Source: Clonostachys chloroleuca
Taxonomy: Eukaryota > Ascomycota > Sordariomycetes > Hypocreales > Bionectriaceae
Length of the DNA: 64,000 nucleotides
Direction of reading: 5' to 3'
Assembly: GCA_037952775.1 (NCBI GenBank)
Contig: JBANAY010000003.1
Span: 21,576,001-21,640,000 of the forward strand
In this document: in pieces, positions 11,264 to 23,258 of the stretch
Layout: every line of letters starts with the position of its first letter
Position numbering within the stretch: the stretch's first letter is position 1
The notes under the pieces: generated by a model
What the model was told of the DNA's origin: nothing
The model's database searches: none
Seen by the model: the letters and a program-made list of their open reading frames with translations, nothing else
Position numbers and translations under genes: made by a program

Positions 11264-14200
11264 AGCAACATAAAAACGCACCTTATCATCACCCAACTAG
11301 AGAACACGACCATTTAACGACCCCCATCTTCCTTCTTACGATAACCCGATAACCACATTTTCCTTTGTCATATAATGTGTGAGCAAAAAAGTCTGCACGA
11401 ATGTTCTTTTGGTCAGGATTACAATTTTTGGACTTGAAATAGAGCGGGCTTTGGTCAAAAAGGGACAAGTGATGGGCTTGGATTGGAGGATCCTGGTTAA
11501 TCACGCCCGTACTGACTAGTGCTTCCTGGAGAGTAGAGTGGAATATAGAACCAAGAACCAGTTAAAAAAAGTATTATGATCATTTGATTGCTCCTGTGCT
11601 ATGTGACGTTTTCTTTGTGGTCTGTGATTTGGCATACGGAAGCAAGACCTGGTGTCGTGTAACCAAGCAAGTGGGTGACAGGACAGATAAGACACCTAAT
11701 GAAAGAGAGATTATAAATAGACTATTTTCTACAATGAATAGAAATTTGGTAGTATAAACTGAAACAATTATAATGCTACATACTGTATTCTCTTTTCTTT
11801 GGAGGTATGTATCATTAGCACGTAGATTTTCTGAAGATACTGATCGTAGACCCGAAAATCGGTAGCTTATGTCTCAATTTCAATGTCATCTACTTGCTGG
11901 GTAACATGCTGGACCTACCTATCAAAACACTACACTTTGAGCAAACGTTCAGCCTCTCCCTTTGCCTAGACCATGGAAAGCTCCGATGAAAGTGGACTCC
12001 GAGGGCTCTCTCACTATCAGTATTACATGAGACTATTTGTACAACCTCTTGGCAGTCCTCGTATACTGACCCGAAGCCAAGATCTATCTTAACAAGCACC
12101 TCACGAAAGAGAAAATGTTGGTCCATGGGACTGGGACTGGGGCCAGGATGTCAAGTGGAGATTGGGAACCCAGGGAAGAACAAGGGTGCCAACTTTCTCA
12201 AGGCCCCCTCCACGGGGCTAACGCGCCGGGATGGATGGTGGGAGACCCTGAAACGAACATTGGGTAGTTTCTCACATGGCAGGTTGCATTGACAATCGGC
12301 ATTGTCCAGATGCGAAAGAATGGTTACTCTGGACTACCATCTACGGATATATGTCATCTGTGGAGCTGAGCACTGGGTTTGCTTCGGGGAGGCGCACGGT
12401 AGCCCGACGCCACAATGAATCGTGGGGAGGGAGAAAACGGTCTTTGAAATCCTGGGTTTCTGATGACGCGGATGTCACACACTGTGGGAACGGTGGGAGG
12501 ACCCAGTGTTGTATTGGACGGGGGGCAGGTAAAGGATCTCTCTGCATTCTGGCCAGGGCAAGGTAAGCAATTTTGGGAAAACTGTGGGAGAGCCATCGCC
12601 ATGGGTTGGAAGTGGCAGTATGAAATGGCAGAGAACATCAACAAGTAATTGCTGGTATGTATCGGCAAGATAGGAAGTACTAGGGTGAGGACATGCACTG
12701 TATAGGTTTCGGAGGCAAAGTCACCGAGTCATTAGCTGAGACGGCGCGGTGCAGAGACGGAAGAGGATAGCCTAGGCGATATGTTTAGGTTGAACGACGT
12801 TGGCTGGCTCTCTGGTTGGAGTATCGCCGCGCCTCGATTGGACAAGGGAATCTATTCAAAGTGATACTCGGATGGCACTCTCTTATTGAGAAGGAGTTTG
12901 GCAAACTCGGCATGATGCATGCATATGGATTTTATCAGCAGCAATATCCCAAGGAAAAAAGTGGAGATGTTGCCCGGGCGCCCTGTTCTCGAGATGGGAG
13001 AAGGGGCACATACCGGCACCGAGAAGGATAGTCTGACTCTGGTGCTGATGAGCTGAGTCTGGTAGTTTGGGATCACGCACATGGCTTTGCCAGAATGTGG
13101 TGTGTGGGCAGACACACCAATGCAGGGCCACCGTAAGCCAGCTTTGGAACTCTGCCTCGAGTGCAGTTCAGCATGTAAAAGTCTAGTCCGCAATCAGAGA
13201 CGACTATAAACAAAATGAAACGATGTAATTAATACCTGGGCCGACTTCTAGTACATCTTCCCTCAGTGGAGGCCTTGGCTCAACGTTGCCATCACAAGCC
13301 AGACTGCCACAGGAAAGGCAATTTCTCGAGCATCCCTTGGGGTTAAAGTTGGGCAGGGATCTCAAGGCAAGAAGCAAGTCAGAAACGAGATTTTCAGAAC
13401 CATGCAAGGTTATTCGCCCGAGTGATGAGATGGGGTAGCTGCTGGTCGGGGCTAGCCCACTGAGCTGAGATCCTTGCGCAATGCAGAGTCAGTCCCCATT
13501 GCACAGCCTGTAAAGTGGTCCGATAGGCCTCTCCATAATTCATAACTCATGGCGTGTTTCATAAGCAAATTTCAGCTCTCTGCTGTACACGGCTCCGTGG
13601 CCATCGTGGCTGGCTCTCTTCCCGGGCGCCTCTGCTGCCTCTTTGGTCCGGCCGCATCGTCGGGTGCAGGGCGATGGCCCAAGGCTGGTGTCACGCGACA
13701 GCAGCGACGGGAGGCAGACGGCGAGCCCGAGCCTCCAGCCGCAGTGATGTCATTGTGCCAGCGAGATCTCGCCCGCCCCTGTTTGTACAGAATAGCGCCG
13801 CCGACCCAAGGTGAAGGTTGCTGGCCTTTACTCCGTGGGGATGGGCCAAACCATTAGGTAATTGAGATCATTGGATAGATCTGGGGCGCAGCGTAAGAAA
13901 TTTTCTTCATTTTCCGTTTCCTCATTACGGCGCAAGTGACTTTGCCGGACTCTACGCCGGATTCTGTCTCAGTTGCCCGTGATGGCCGTCTTGGGCCGTC
14001 TGGCCTGTAGAAAACGGTTTGCTAGCGACGTTCGGGATGCCGCTAACGGCCATAGTGCCAGGCTAACGTACTACTTACTCGCTGAAAAGGCCGCCTAAAT
14101 CCTCGTGGGAGCTCATTATTCGGAAGAGCATACATAATAGCACAGGGTAATTTTTTCCCTCAGCCTGGGCTCATTGGTGTAGCTCGATCGAAATCCCATG

Positions 14201-16426
14201 TGAATAATTCATGGCCATTACGCCGCTATTGATGCGAGTATATTGTCTGGCTGGATACTAGCAGGGGCTTTTGCGCAGCTCATCAAAGGCCTGATGTAAA
14301 ATGAACCCAATTAGAGGTCCGCAAGAGGTTTGTACGACCGAGGGGACCCTGGCCTTGAGAGGCGACGTTGTCAGAGGGTTTACGTACACGGTACGGTACG
14401 GCGACGGAAGCCAGAGAATCCATTCTGCCCAGCGGCCGAAGCTCACCGACGAAGAGAACGCTAGACAGCTCCTCCCAGCCGTCGTTGGGTTATGGATGGT
14501 GGCGCCAACGGAAGCGTCTAAACCACGCGCATCCACTATGCCGCCTGGCTTTTGCACGGGGACTTTATTATTCCTGCTTGCCCGGTCGCGGTGGTAGTGG
14601 CCGTTGATGCTGATGCTCAAGAGGTGCTTGCCCCAGACGAAGGGATTGCACCACTGCCGATCCCTCAGCTAGAGGGGAGCCGGGGTATTTCCACATAGAC
14701 GCATCGCCGGAGAATCCTACCCAGGCCCCATGCCCGGACGAAGCATGGACTTGTATTTTTGTACATGGCCATCCCAAACAGAGCGTTCCTACTGGGCGGC
14801 CTTATGTGGCTGCCTTCTGCCAAGGCTGCGGACAGGGAGCCACCTGCACTGGACGCCACTGTATTTCCTGGCGCAAGCAGCGGGCAGAGCTCGTACCTAC
14901 AGTGCGATTGCTGACGCTCCCTGGCCCGAATCGGGAAGGTCAGCTGCCAAGCATGACATAGGTGGTGTCGGGCAGAAGAAGTGTCTGTCGCGGTTCTTTT
15001 TGCGTAAAGTTTCACCGGTCCCGGGCGTTGGCGTGCCGTGTCGGTGATCGATGTGTTGTGTGGTGGGAATAACATGGACAACGAGATGGCTTGCAGCTGG
15101 GTGGTGATCGCCTGGTTGTTTCGTTCAGTATGCTTGTCATAGCGCCTCGAGGGGATGTGGATATGTGTTCTCCAACTGCATCAGAGGCCATGGAAGGTTG
15201 AAGGCGCTGGATTGATTCCTGCATGTTGGCGGCGTGGGTCGGCGGGCCCGCTCATTGATCATTGTTGGAGGTCTGAAGTACTTTACGTACGGCCGTGTAC
15301 GAGATGGCTTTTTAGCATGCTATTTTCGTGTTGCTAGCAGCTATTGTCAGATGCTGATCGCTCGAATGGTGGTCTCGGAGCCCTGGCACGGCCAAGAATC
15401 CAAGCCTGCCAAGTTGAAACAACTGCGGGAGCGTGTCGAAAAGGCTCATGAGGCTTCCGTGGAGGGCATTCTAGAAGAAAGGGAAGGCCGGGTACTTCCA
15501 CGGTGTGCACATCAGCAGCACCTATCATCAATTCTCAACCCACCACCCTCGATGCATCTGCTATTGACGTAAGGTGGCACTGTCGGTCTCGTGGGAGGTG
15601 CATTATGTGCCTACAGAAGGTGTGGATGGTGTGCCTGCCATAGTCAATAGTGAGAGGATAGTGCAGAACAGCGCTTCCGGGCGACGAGGTAGGGCAAGCC
15701 GGGTACCCTGCTAACAGCCAGCAGAGGTTGATTCCAGTGGCGGTGGAACAGGTACCTTGCGCCAAGCCTCAGCGCCCATGGGAGGTGGATGGGGCGAGAG
15801 CGCTAGGGCACTAGTGCCGTGGGGCCCACTGGAATGGGGAGCAACTCAACTCAACTCGCTGTTGCGACAAGGCTTTGAGGGGAGGATCCACCGTATCCCG
15901 GCCTCAGACATTTGCCGTCCGTCCACGATCGAGGTTAACTGTATGCGACATTTACACCAGCTCGACTCGCAGGATGCGCGTATGTAAGGTTGAGAGGTAC
16001 TTGCTTGGGGCGGCGGCCATTGAGCCTGGTCCCCACCCTCTCGGGCGAGTGTAGGTGCGGCTCCTGCACCATCTGCCCATTTGTGGCCATCCAATTACCA
16101 TCATGATGCCTGCCAACTCCACCGTCCCTGCCTACCACCAACAGAGATCGCTGGTCGCACTGCTGCTTCTGCTTGGGTTAAATACTCGACGCGCCCACCT
16201 CAGTCTGCGATAGAGCCTTTCCCTTTTTTCTGTTTTCTCTCCCATGAGCCACCTAACCATCTTCCCTTCTGCTCTTCCTTCTCAGTTGGGATACCTTGGC
16301 CGATCTCTTCTGATTCATTGAATCTTCCTCCTCCCTCCTCCTCGAATCCTCTGGCTTGGCTTCTGGTAAGCTGATCGACACACCGAACTCGTCGCCAATT
16401 CGTCTCGCCGACGGCCCTCGTTCACC
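11264..16426. other. 5.2 kb region without recognisable genes
   Basis: Between eEF3 and the permease I find no open frame with protein-like character on either strand and no tRNA-like fold. It holds repeat copy B (11670-11910) near the left end and the permease promoter at the right end, where a C/T-rich stretch (about 16200-16350) precedes the start codon. The middle (about 13.5-15.9 kb) is GC-richer. It could hold a non-coding transcript or decayed genes. Confidence 0.5.
11670..11910 (+). repeat. Dispersed degenerate repeat, copy B
   Basis: This realigns with copy A (5160-5395) over its full length: GTGACAGGA..TAAGACACCTAATG, CTACAATGAATAGAAA, TCTGAAGATACTGATCG, TGTCTCAATTTCAATG. It is in the same orientation as copies A and C and non-coding. 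Confidence 0.6.
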
Positions 16427-18300
16427 ATGGATGAGGAAAAACACGTCAAGGTGGACTCCCCGGGGTCCCCCGACATTGAGGATGGGCACTTGGCCGACAA
16501 CGCCGACGGTCTGCATCGTCGCCTCAACAACCGTCAGATCCAGCTGATCGCCATTGGTGGTTCCATCGGTACAGCGCTGTTCGTCAGCATTGGCGGCGGT
16601 CTCTACAAAGGCGGCCCCGCCAGTCTGTTCCTTGCTTACACTATCTATCCGTGCATTCTCGCTCTCGTCAATAACTCCGTCGCTGAAATGACTGTGCACA
16701 TGCCCGTGTCTGGTGGCTTCATCCGTCTTGCTGGTCACTGGGTTGATGACGCCTTCGGCTTCATGGCTGGTTGGAACTTCTTCCTCTACGAGGCCCTGCT
16801 GATCCCCTTTGAAATTACTGCCTTTAGTCTGGTGGCTTCGTATTGGAGCGACAAGATCCCCGATCCTGGTCCAACTGCTGGTATCTGCCTCGGTATCATC
16901 TTGCTCTATGGGTAAGGAATATGTCTCCCAGGGAGAGACGGGCGACCTCCGCTTCGTCCTATGTTGTGCCTGTGTTCGTGATGGGCGTGTGTGTGCATGC
17001 ACTCTTCGCTTTGATCTCATGGAAACTGCCTGCTCTCCCGATCCCCCCTGCTTTCCCCCTTCTGATTGAAAGATTGCATGCTAAACATTGAATCGTGTGA
17101 TTGTATAGTCTTTTGAACGTGCTTGCTGTTCGCGGATATGGTGAAGCTGAATTCTGGCTTTCCGGTGGAAAAGTCATCTTGATCTTCATGCTGTTCGCCT
17201 TTACATTCATCACTATGGTTGGCGGCAACCCCCAGAAGTTCGCCTATGGCTTTTACTACTGGCAGAACCCTGGCGCTTTCAAGGAGTACCTCGGCTCTGG
17301 AGCGCTCGGTCGATTCGAAGGATTCCTCGCTGCCTTGTGGAATGCTAGTTTCGCCGTCGTTGGTCCCGAATACATTTCCATGGTCGCTGCTGAGGCCAAG
17401 CGTCCCCGCATCTACATTAAGACCGCATTCAAGACCGTGTACTTCCGTTTCGCCCTCTTTTTCTTCGGCAGTGCTCTGTGTGTTGGAATTGTGCTCCCTC
17501 ACAACGACGTGAAGCTCGCCGTTGCCAATGGTGCTGAGATTGAGGGCGTTGAAGCCAACACCGCTGGTGCTGGTGCTTCCCCCTACGTCATTGCCATGGG
17601 TAACATGGGTATCTCGGTTCTGCCCCATATCGTCAACGTTCTCATGTTGACTTCGATCTTTTCTGCCGGCAACACCTACACTTTCTGCGCCACGCGTTCC
17701 TTGTATGGTCTGGCTCTCGAGGGTCGTGCCCCACGCATTCTCCGCTACACTCTGAGCAACGGTGTGCCCATCTGGTGCTTCTGCATCGTCATGATCTTCC
17801 CCTTCCTCTCTCTGCTTCAGCTCAACTCCGGTTCCGCCAAGGTTCTCGACTGGCTGGTTGCCCTCATGACTGCTGGCGGTATCATCGACTTCCTTATCAT
17901 GTCGACCACCTTCCTTTTCTACTGGCGCGCTGTCAAGGCCCAGAACTTTGACCGCAACAAGCTGCACTACAAGGGCTGGTTCCAGCCTTACGGTGCTTGG
18001 ATCGCGCTTAGTTTCCAGATGCTCCTGGTCATCTTCTACCAGTACGAGGCTTTCAGGCCTAAATTTGATGTCGAGGTCTTCTTCCGTGGTTACTCCATGC
18101 AGATCATCGCCATTCTCACATTCAGTGGCTGGAAGTTGTACCACAAGACCAAGTTTGTCAAGCCCGAAGAGTGCGACCTGGTCTGGGAGGCTCCTGTCAT
18201 TGATCGCTACGAAGCCCGGTTCACCACAAAGCCACCTGGCTTCTGGGCCGAGATGCTTCAGCTCATCGGCATTGGCCGCAACAAGTACCCTGAGGAATAG
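16427..18300 (+). CDS. Agp2-like amino-acid permease (YAT/AAT family)
   Basis: Exons are 16427-16911 and 17109-18300, giving 558 residues. A Gly phase-2 codon is rebuilt across the 197-nt intron (GTAAGG donor, TATAG acceptor). After a ~30-residue acidic cytosolic N-terminus, LNNRQIQLIAIGGSIGTALF marks TM1 of the APC amino-acid/auxin permease fold, followed by about 12 hydrophobic segments. The run GGPASLFLAY, then PVSGGFIRLAGHWVDD, then AGWNFFLYEALLIPFEI is closest in my recall to yeast Agp2 and its fungal relatives (amino acids, carnitine, polyamine control) rather than Gap1 or Put4. Located in the plasma membrane. The 197-nt intron is longer than the others in the window. Substrate is not determinable from sequence. 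Confidence 0.9.
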
Positions 18301-19623
18301 ATTCCCCAGTGTCAAACACGGTGATGTGGTGAAGATGTGAAAGAAATGTCATGGGTGACGATGGTGCTGATTGATGATCTATGTGGTGCTGGTACCCTGA
18401 TTGTTATGTGTGACCCTTTATTCTGGTCAATGATTGCTACCATCGACGAGATTTGCAGGCTCTTTCTCCCTGTCCCTTTCCGCTGATCTGACATGTCGCC
18501 GTGTCTGTTTCCTTTTTCTTCTACTATTTAATCATCGCAATTAGACTTGATGGTGCATGGTGGAATGTGGCATATATACCCCGAGTTGGCGAGATGTGGC
18601 CTTAAGTGCCGGGTTGCTATTTGAATGAATAATGCACTGGGAGTGAATACGAGCATTGAAATTACAAGAAAGTATGACTCTACGTTTGACATGAATGACC
18701 TTGACTATTTGCATGTTCTGGTAGGTTTGTGTGTTCTGTTCTTACTGACTAACAGCCACCCTTGATACTATTCTCTTCATGTTGCAAAGTGCTTCTCTCA
18801 TGGTATGATGTGATACCATCTGCTTTGCACAGCAAGATATACTCTTGTCGTTTAGTATAGTATCTACATGTGATTGGAGAGACAGACATATTTCTTGTCC
18901 GACACCCCCTGCTATCTCAAGTGCTCATCTAGTGCCTCTCTACCTTGCATTGATAGGCGGGTGATCTTCGACGATCGCCCATGCAATACAACGCTACTTC
19001 TCGGGCATGCCGTGGCGACGTCCTTATCTAGGTGTTCCTATAGGTGCCGCCCATCTCCAACTCTCTCTACTTGTATTGCTTGTGTATACCTATGTGTGCA
19101 CTGTTGTGTATGTCCTGGTTGAACTGTATTGGTAAACGAGTGTTGAGATGTTCCCAACAAGACCTGCCTTGAAAAGTTTCCTAGCTCGAAGTTTGTCAGG
19201 TTACATATGATGGCCAGTGGCGGAGTAGAATCGTCCTCGTATTCCTCAAGGTTCCATGCATGCCCTTTCCTCACCTCTAAAACGAAGGCCACCGTCTAAT
19301 ACTGCGGAACACCGTCTTACATAAGCAGCAACGTCTGCCTGGAGCTGGGCGCTGGAATTAACCCCGCCCCCACCATGAAAGTCGCAAAAAAATTGAGATA
19401 AGCCGTTATCGCGAGTCACACCGGACGCCCAAGTTTTGCGCGACCACAAACCCTCGATTCCGTGGCTGGTTATAGAAGGACTCCTGGGGGGTTTCACTTG
19501 GAAAATAAGATCTACTATTATTATTATTTTGGATTTTTTTATCCACCGATTTTGGAGAATTCATCCCATTTTTGTGCAACTTGGATCTCGCGACCTTGGG
19601 TCATTACCTTGTTCCCGCGCGTC
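18301..19623. other. Intergenic, permease 3' region and TTC27 promoter
   Basis: About 1.3 kb with no supported gene. An AT-rich TTA/TAT run sits at about 19511-19535, just before the start of the next gene. The left part is likely the 3' UTR of the permease. Confidence 0.6.
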
Positions 19624-22600
19624 ATGGCGGCGGACAGCAAATACGAGGAGGCCCTTTTGGCCGTCCTGGCCAGCGGGAGCAAAGCCGAGGCTCCCATAAA
19701 GGGACTCATCCAGCAACTGGCCAGTGCGGAAGGCAGAGAAACGGCCATTGACTCGCCCCTTGAAGATGTGTTTGGTGTTGGAGTATCAGCCCTGGACGTC
19801 TTCCTTCAAGCGAACGTCACCGGTCCCGTCCTCCCCGAAGCCTCGGTGAGGAGCGTTGAGAAGCGCTTCCTGGGGGCGTGGGCGGCAGAGAAGCAGGGCG
19901 CAACGACGCTGGACGACTTGCGCAAGGCTTGTCTGAGGGAGCTCGAGGTTGACGGCGTGTCCCCCTACGCTTACATCCCCCACCTCGAGCTGTTCGCCCT
20001 CGCAAAGTACATCTTCACCAAGGTCTTGAGAAATTCCACTCAAGACCTGGAGCTGCCTTCCCCTCGTGGCGGTACTCAGAAGTATAGCACCACCTGGATG
20101 CGCCTCCGGGTGAACACTTGGCACTACAAGCTCCTCACACAGCCTAGCCTAGGCCCAGGCTCGAACTTTACGAGAAGTTCTCAGTGGAGTGAGGTGCCTA
20201 CTTTGGCAGGGGCTATTACCGATGGCATTGAGGCCGTGGACAAGCAGCTTCTCAGCGAGGATGTATGGGCGGCTGAGAGCGAGGGGTGGGCGAAGGGGGA
20301 CAAGGTCATGTTCCTCGTCGAGGCTGCCAACAACTATATCCTTCTCGGGCGCAATGACCTGGCGAGGGAAACACTAGACAAGGCTTCGAAAGAGAGCGGC
20401 CTTCTCTACGAGCTGTCAGGAGCTCTTGGAAAGAGGACAAAGTTCCAGGAGAAGAACATCAGCCAGCTTGTCGTGCTCGCTAAGAGCGCTGCAACGACCG
20501 GCTCAGAAAAGGAGGAAGACGCGGCGAAGCCAGAGGATTTGAAACTCAATGATGATACCCTGTTGGAAGAGATCAAGTTTTCAAAGGAGGAAAATGGACA
20601 AGAGGCAGAAGAGAAGAAACTACCCTCAGCATTGGCAGATCTCTCCCCTGATGACCAACCACAGCTCTCACCCCTTGACCAGATCATTCTACTTACTGAG
20701 GCTACATTGAAGGATGCCTTCTCTCCGGTCGATACCCTAACATCAGAGGAGATTCTCCCCTACGCAGTCCGAGTATTGGCCGACAAGTCAACCAACTGGC
20801 AGATATACACTCAAGCCTTGCTTGTGCGCTCGCGAATCGAGGTTCATCGTAGCAGAACGGTTGAGCGCGGTGTTCTGCAGCTGCAGGCCGTGGCCGACCA
20901 GGTATTAACTGACACTACAGCGTCTTCCTCCACTACTTCATCAGAGGAATCAGATAAATTGGGGGATGCCCCTGACGTTCCAGCCATCCAAGTCGACAAC
21001 GTGGATGAACCAACTCCCCCACCACAATCTCGAAACCAACATCTTTCCTACCAGCCCCTAAACCCTCCGAATCCGCACCAGCACATATTCGTCTCCAGTA
21101 TATCCACACCCTTTCTACACCTCCACGCTGGCATCTCGAATCCGAGCTTGCCTACGCTTGGGCTGGTATCGGTTCTCTTGTGTCCGCCCTTGAGATCTTC
21201 AAGCGCCTCCGTTTATGGGCCGAAGTTGCCCTCTGCCTTGCCAGCAGTGCAGCCGCCGCCGAACAGGATGAGGACGGCCGGGGAAGTGGTGGCGAGGAGA
21301 AAGCCAAGGGAATCATCCGCTGGCGTTTATTCCACCGCACCGGAGAGACAGCCGAGACCGCGCCCTCCGATGCCGACGAGGAGAAGGACATCGGCGATCC
21401 AGTCTACCTGAAAGGCGCCGATTTCTCCGGGCCAGCGAGAAGCCCGCCTCCACCCAACGCCCCGCGCCTCTGGTGTATCCTCGGAGACCTCGAGAGCGAC
21501 GCATCACATTACGAGCGGGCGTGGGACATCTCCAAGCATCGCTACGCCCGGGCTCAAAAGTCCCTCGGTGAACACTACATCCAGAAGAGAGAATGGGAAA
21601 ACGCCCAAGAAGCATACAGGAAGGCCACCTCCGTGAACCGTCTTAGCTCCGACATGTGGAGTCGGCTGGGCGACATCTGCCTCCGACTCGCCAACTTTGA
21701 AGACGCCGCCGAGGCCTTCAACAGATCCATCAGCAGCGCCACCGACCTCGGCGGAGGCGAGGGTGCCAGAACCTGGAGCAACCTAGGAAGCGCCCTCTGG
21801 AGCCTGTACTGCGAAGTCATCGCTGAGACCAAAGACTCCAAACCTGAGGAGGCGGAAACAGCAGAAAAGAAGCAACCGGCCGACGAAGAGGAAGACGACG
21901 ACCTCCCCGCCACCTCCACCCCAGACGAGGAGAAGACCGTCTCCCGCGACCCCAAGAAACTCCTCGCCCAGGCCTTCGCAGCCTACAAGAAGGGCGCCTC
22001 CATCGCCCACGACAACTGGCGCATCTGGGACAACGTCCTCACCCTCTCCTCCCGCATCCGCCCACCCCCGTCCCGGACATGATCCTCGCCCTCCGCAACA
22101 TCCTCCGCATCCGCAAGACCGAGGACGCCGTCGACGCCGACCTCCTCTCCGCCCTCCTCCAGGACGTCGTCCTCTCGAAAGAGAAAGACTCGTCCGCCAA
22201 CCTCATCGACGGCATCTACGAGCCACCCCGCGGTAGTCCAGAGCGCCTCGTCACCCGCCTCCTAGAGGAGGACGTCCTGCCGCTCATCACCCACCGCTCC
22301 GAGCTGTGGAGCCTCCTCGCCCGCCTCCGCGCCTGGCGGAGGGACTACGCGGGGGCCATCGACGCATCCGAGCGTGCCTGGCGCGCGGCCATGGGGTCAT
22401 CCTCTTCTTCCTCCGGCCTTTCGGCGTCGTCATCGGCGGCGGGCGTGGACTGGACGACGGACAAGTCCGCCTGGGAGACGGTGGTGATGCGCACAGACGA
22501 GCTGGCCTCGATGCTGGAGAACTGGGGGCCCGACGTCCCCGCCATCGGCGCAAAGTGGAAGGGGAAAGTCCGGAGCGCGGTGAGGAGCGTCATGGGCAAG

Positions 22601-22678
22601 GGCAGGGAGCACTGGGAGGACAGCGAGGGCTGGAGGACCCTGCAGAACATCATGGACGGGTTGAAGGCAGAACGGTAG
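19624..22678 (+). CDS. TTC27 / Emw1-type TPR protein, two one-base frame breaks
   Basis: Three consecutive open segments form one gene: 19624 to about 21020, about 21020-22069, and about 22069-22678. The span is 3055 nt; two added bases give 3057 nt (1019 codons), so exactly two bases are missing. Both breaks sit in CCCCC runs (21016-21020 and 22065-22069). No intron with GT/AG ends fits either break. The C-terminal half has TPR repeats (HYIQKREWENAQEAYRKA, MWSRLGDICLRLANFEDAAEAF), and the preceding RWHLESELAYAW segment matches the TTC27 family pattern. Yeast Emw1 is essential but its molecular role is unclear. An acidic low-complexity insert lies before the last third. The likely state is an intact gene with assembly errors; a true pseudogene is less likely because the reading frame is otherwise clean. 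Confidence 0.85.
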
Positions 22679-23258
22679 ATACCTACGTACATATCAAAAG
22701 TCTATAAAATAAATCTCTTTTACTTCCACTAGTATTTGAGATAGATTGATCGTAACTAGCATAGTGTAAGGTGGCACAAGTACATCCAATCTGCCACGTC
22801 TTCCCGTCCAAACAATTTATCAATCGTGGCAAGAAATATTGGAACACATGTGCGGCGTCATCTAACAAAGTATCATTTGTCTTGCATCCCGGCAGCTCTC
22901 ACAGCGGCAGACTTGAGTGAAACGCAACAAGCTATACTGAACAAAAACAATACCAGGGCTGAGTCGTCACACGCTGAAATATACACACGAGTCCCACATC
23001 CGGACACATGCACCACCAGCCAGTCCATCCTCGAGGATGATACAAAAAAAGATGGTAGTTCATATGCCACAAGAAACCCTTTTTGACGTATTCCAACAAA
23101 ACAGTGCCCTCGCTTTTATGCTTTTATCGCTACCGCCACGCGCAAATCCTCTCACTTAAAAGAATAATACATACAAATGATACAGTGCATGAGCTCAACA
23201 CTCGCCAGTGCGAGGGTCAGGCTCTCCGCTCCTTCAACGCTTCGAAGGAGAAGCTCCT
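22679..23258. other. Intergenic between convergent TTC27 and GYF genes
   Basis: 580 bp with 3' ends facing each other. No gene seen. AT-rich stretches at about 22690-22740 and 23040-23060 are plausible polyadenylation regions. Confidence 0.6.

Noticed and set aside
17017..18315. 432-codon open frame antisense to the permease
   Set aside because: Shadow of the biased permease exon; no protein character, and the sense strand has an unambiguous gene.
19462..19623. Upstream extension of the TTC27-type protein
   Set aside because: The sequence before the ATG at 19624 encodes Tyr/Phe runs and no conserved motif; 19624 gives the expected start.
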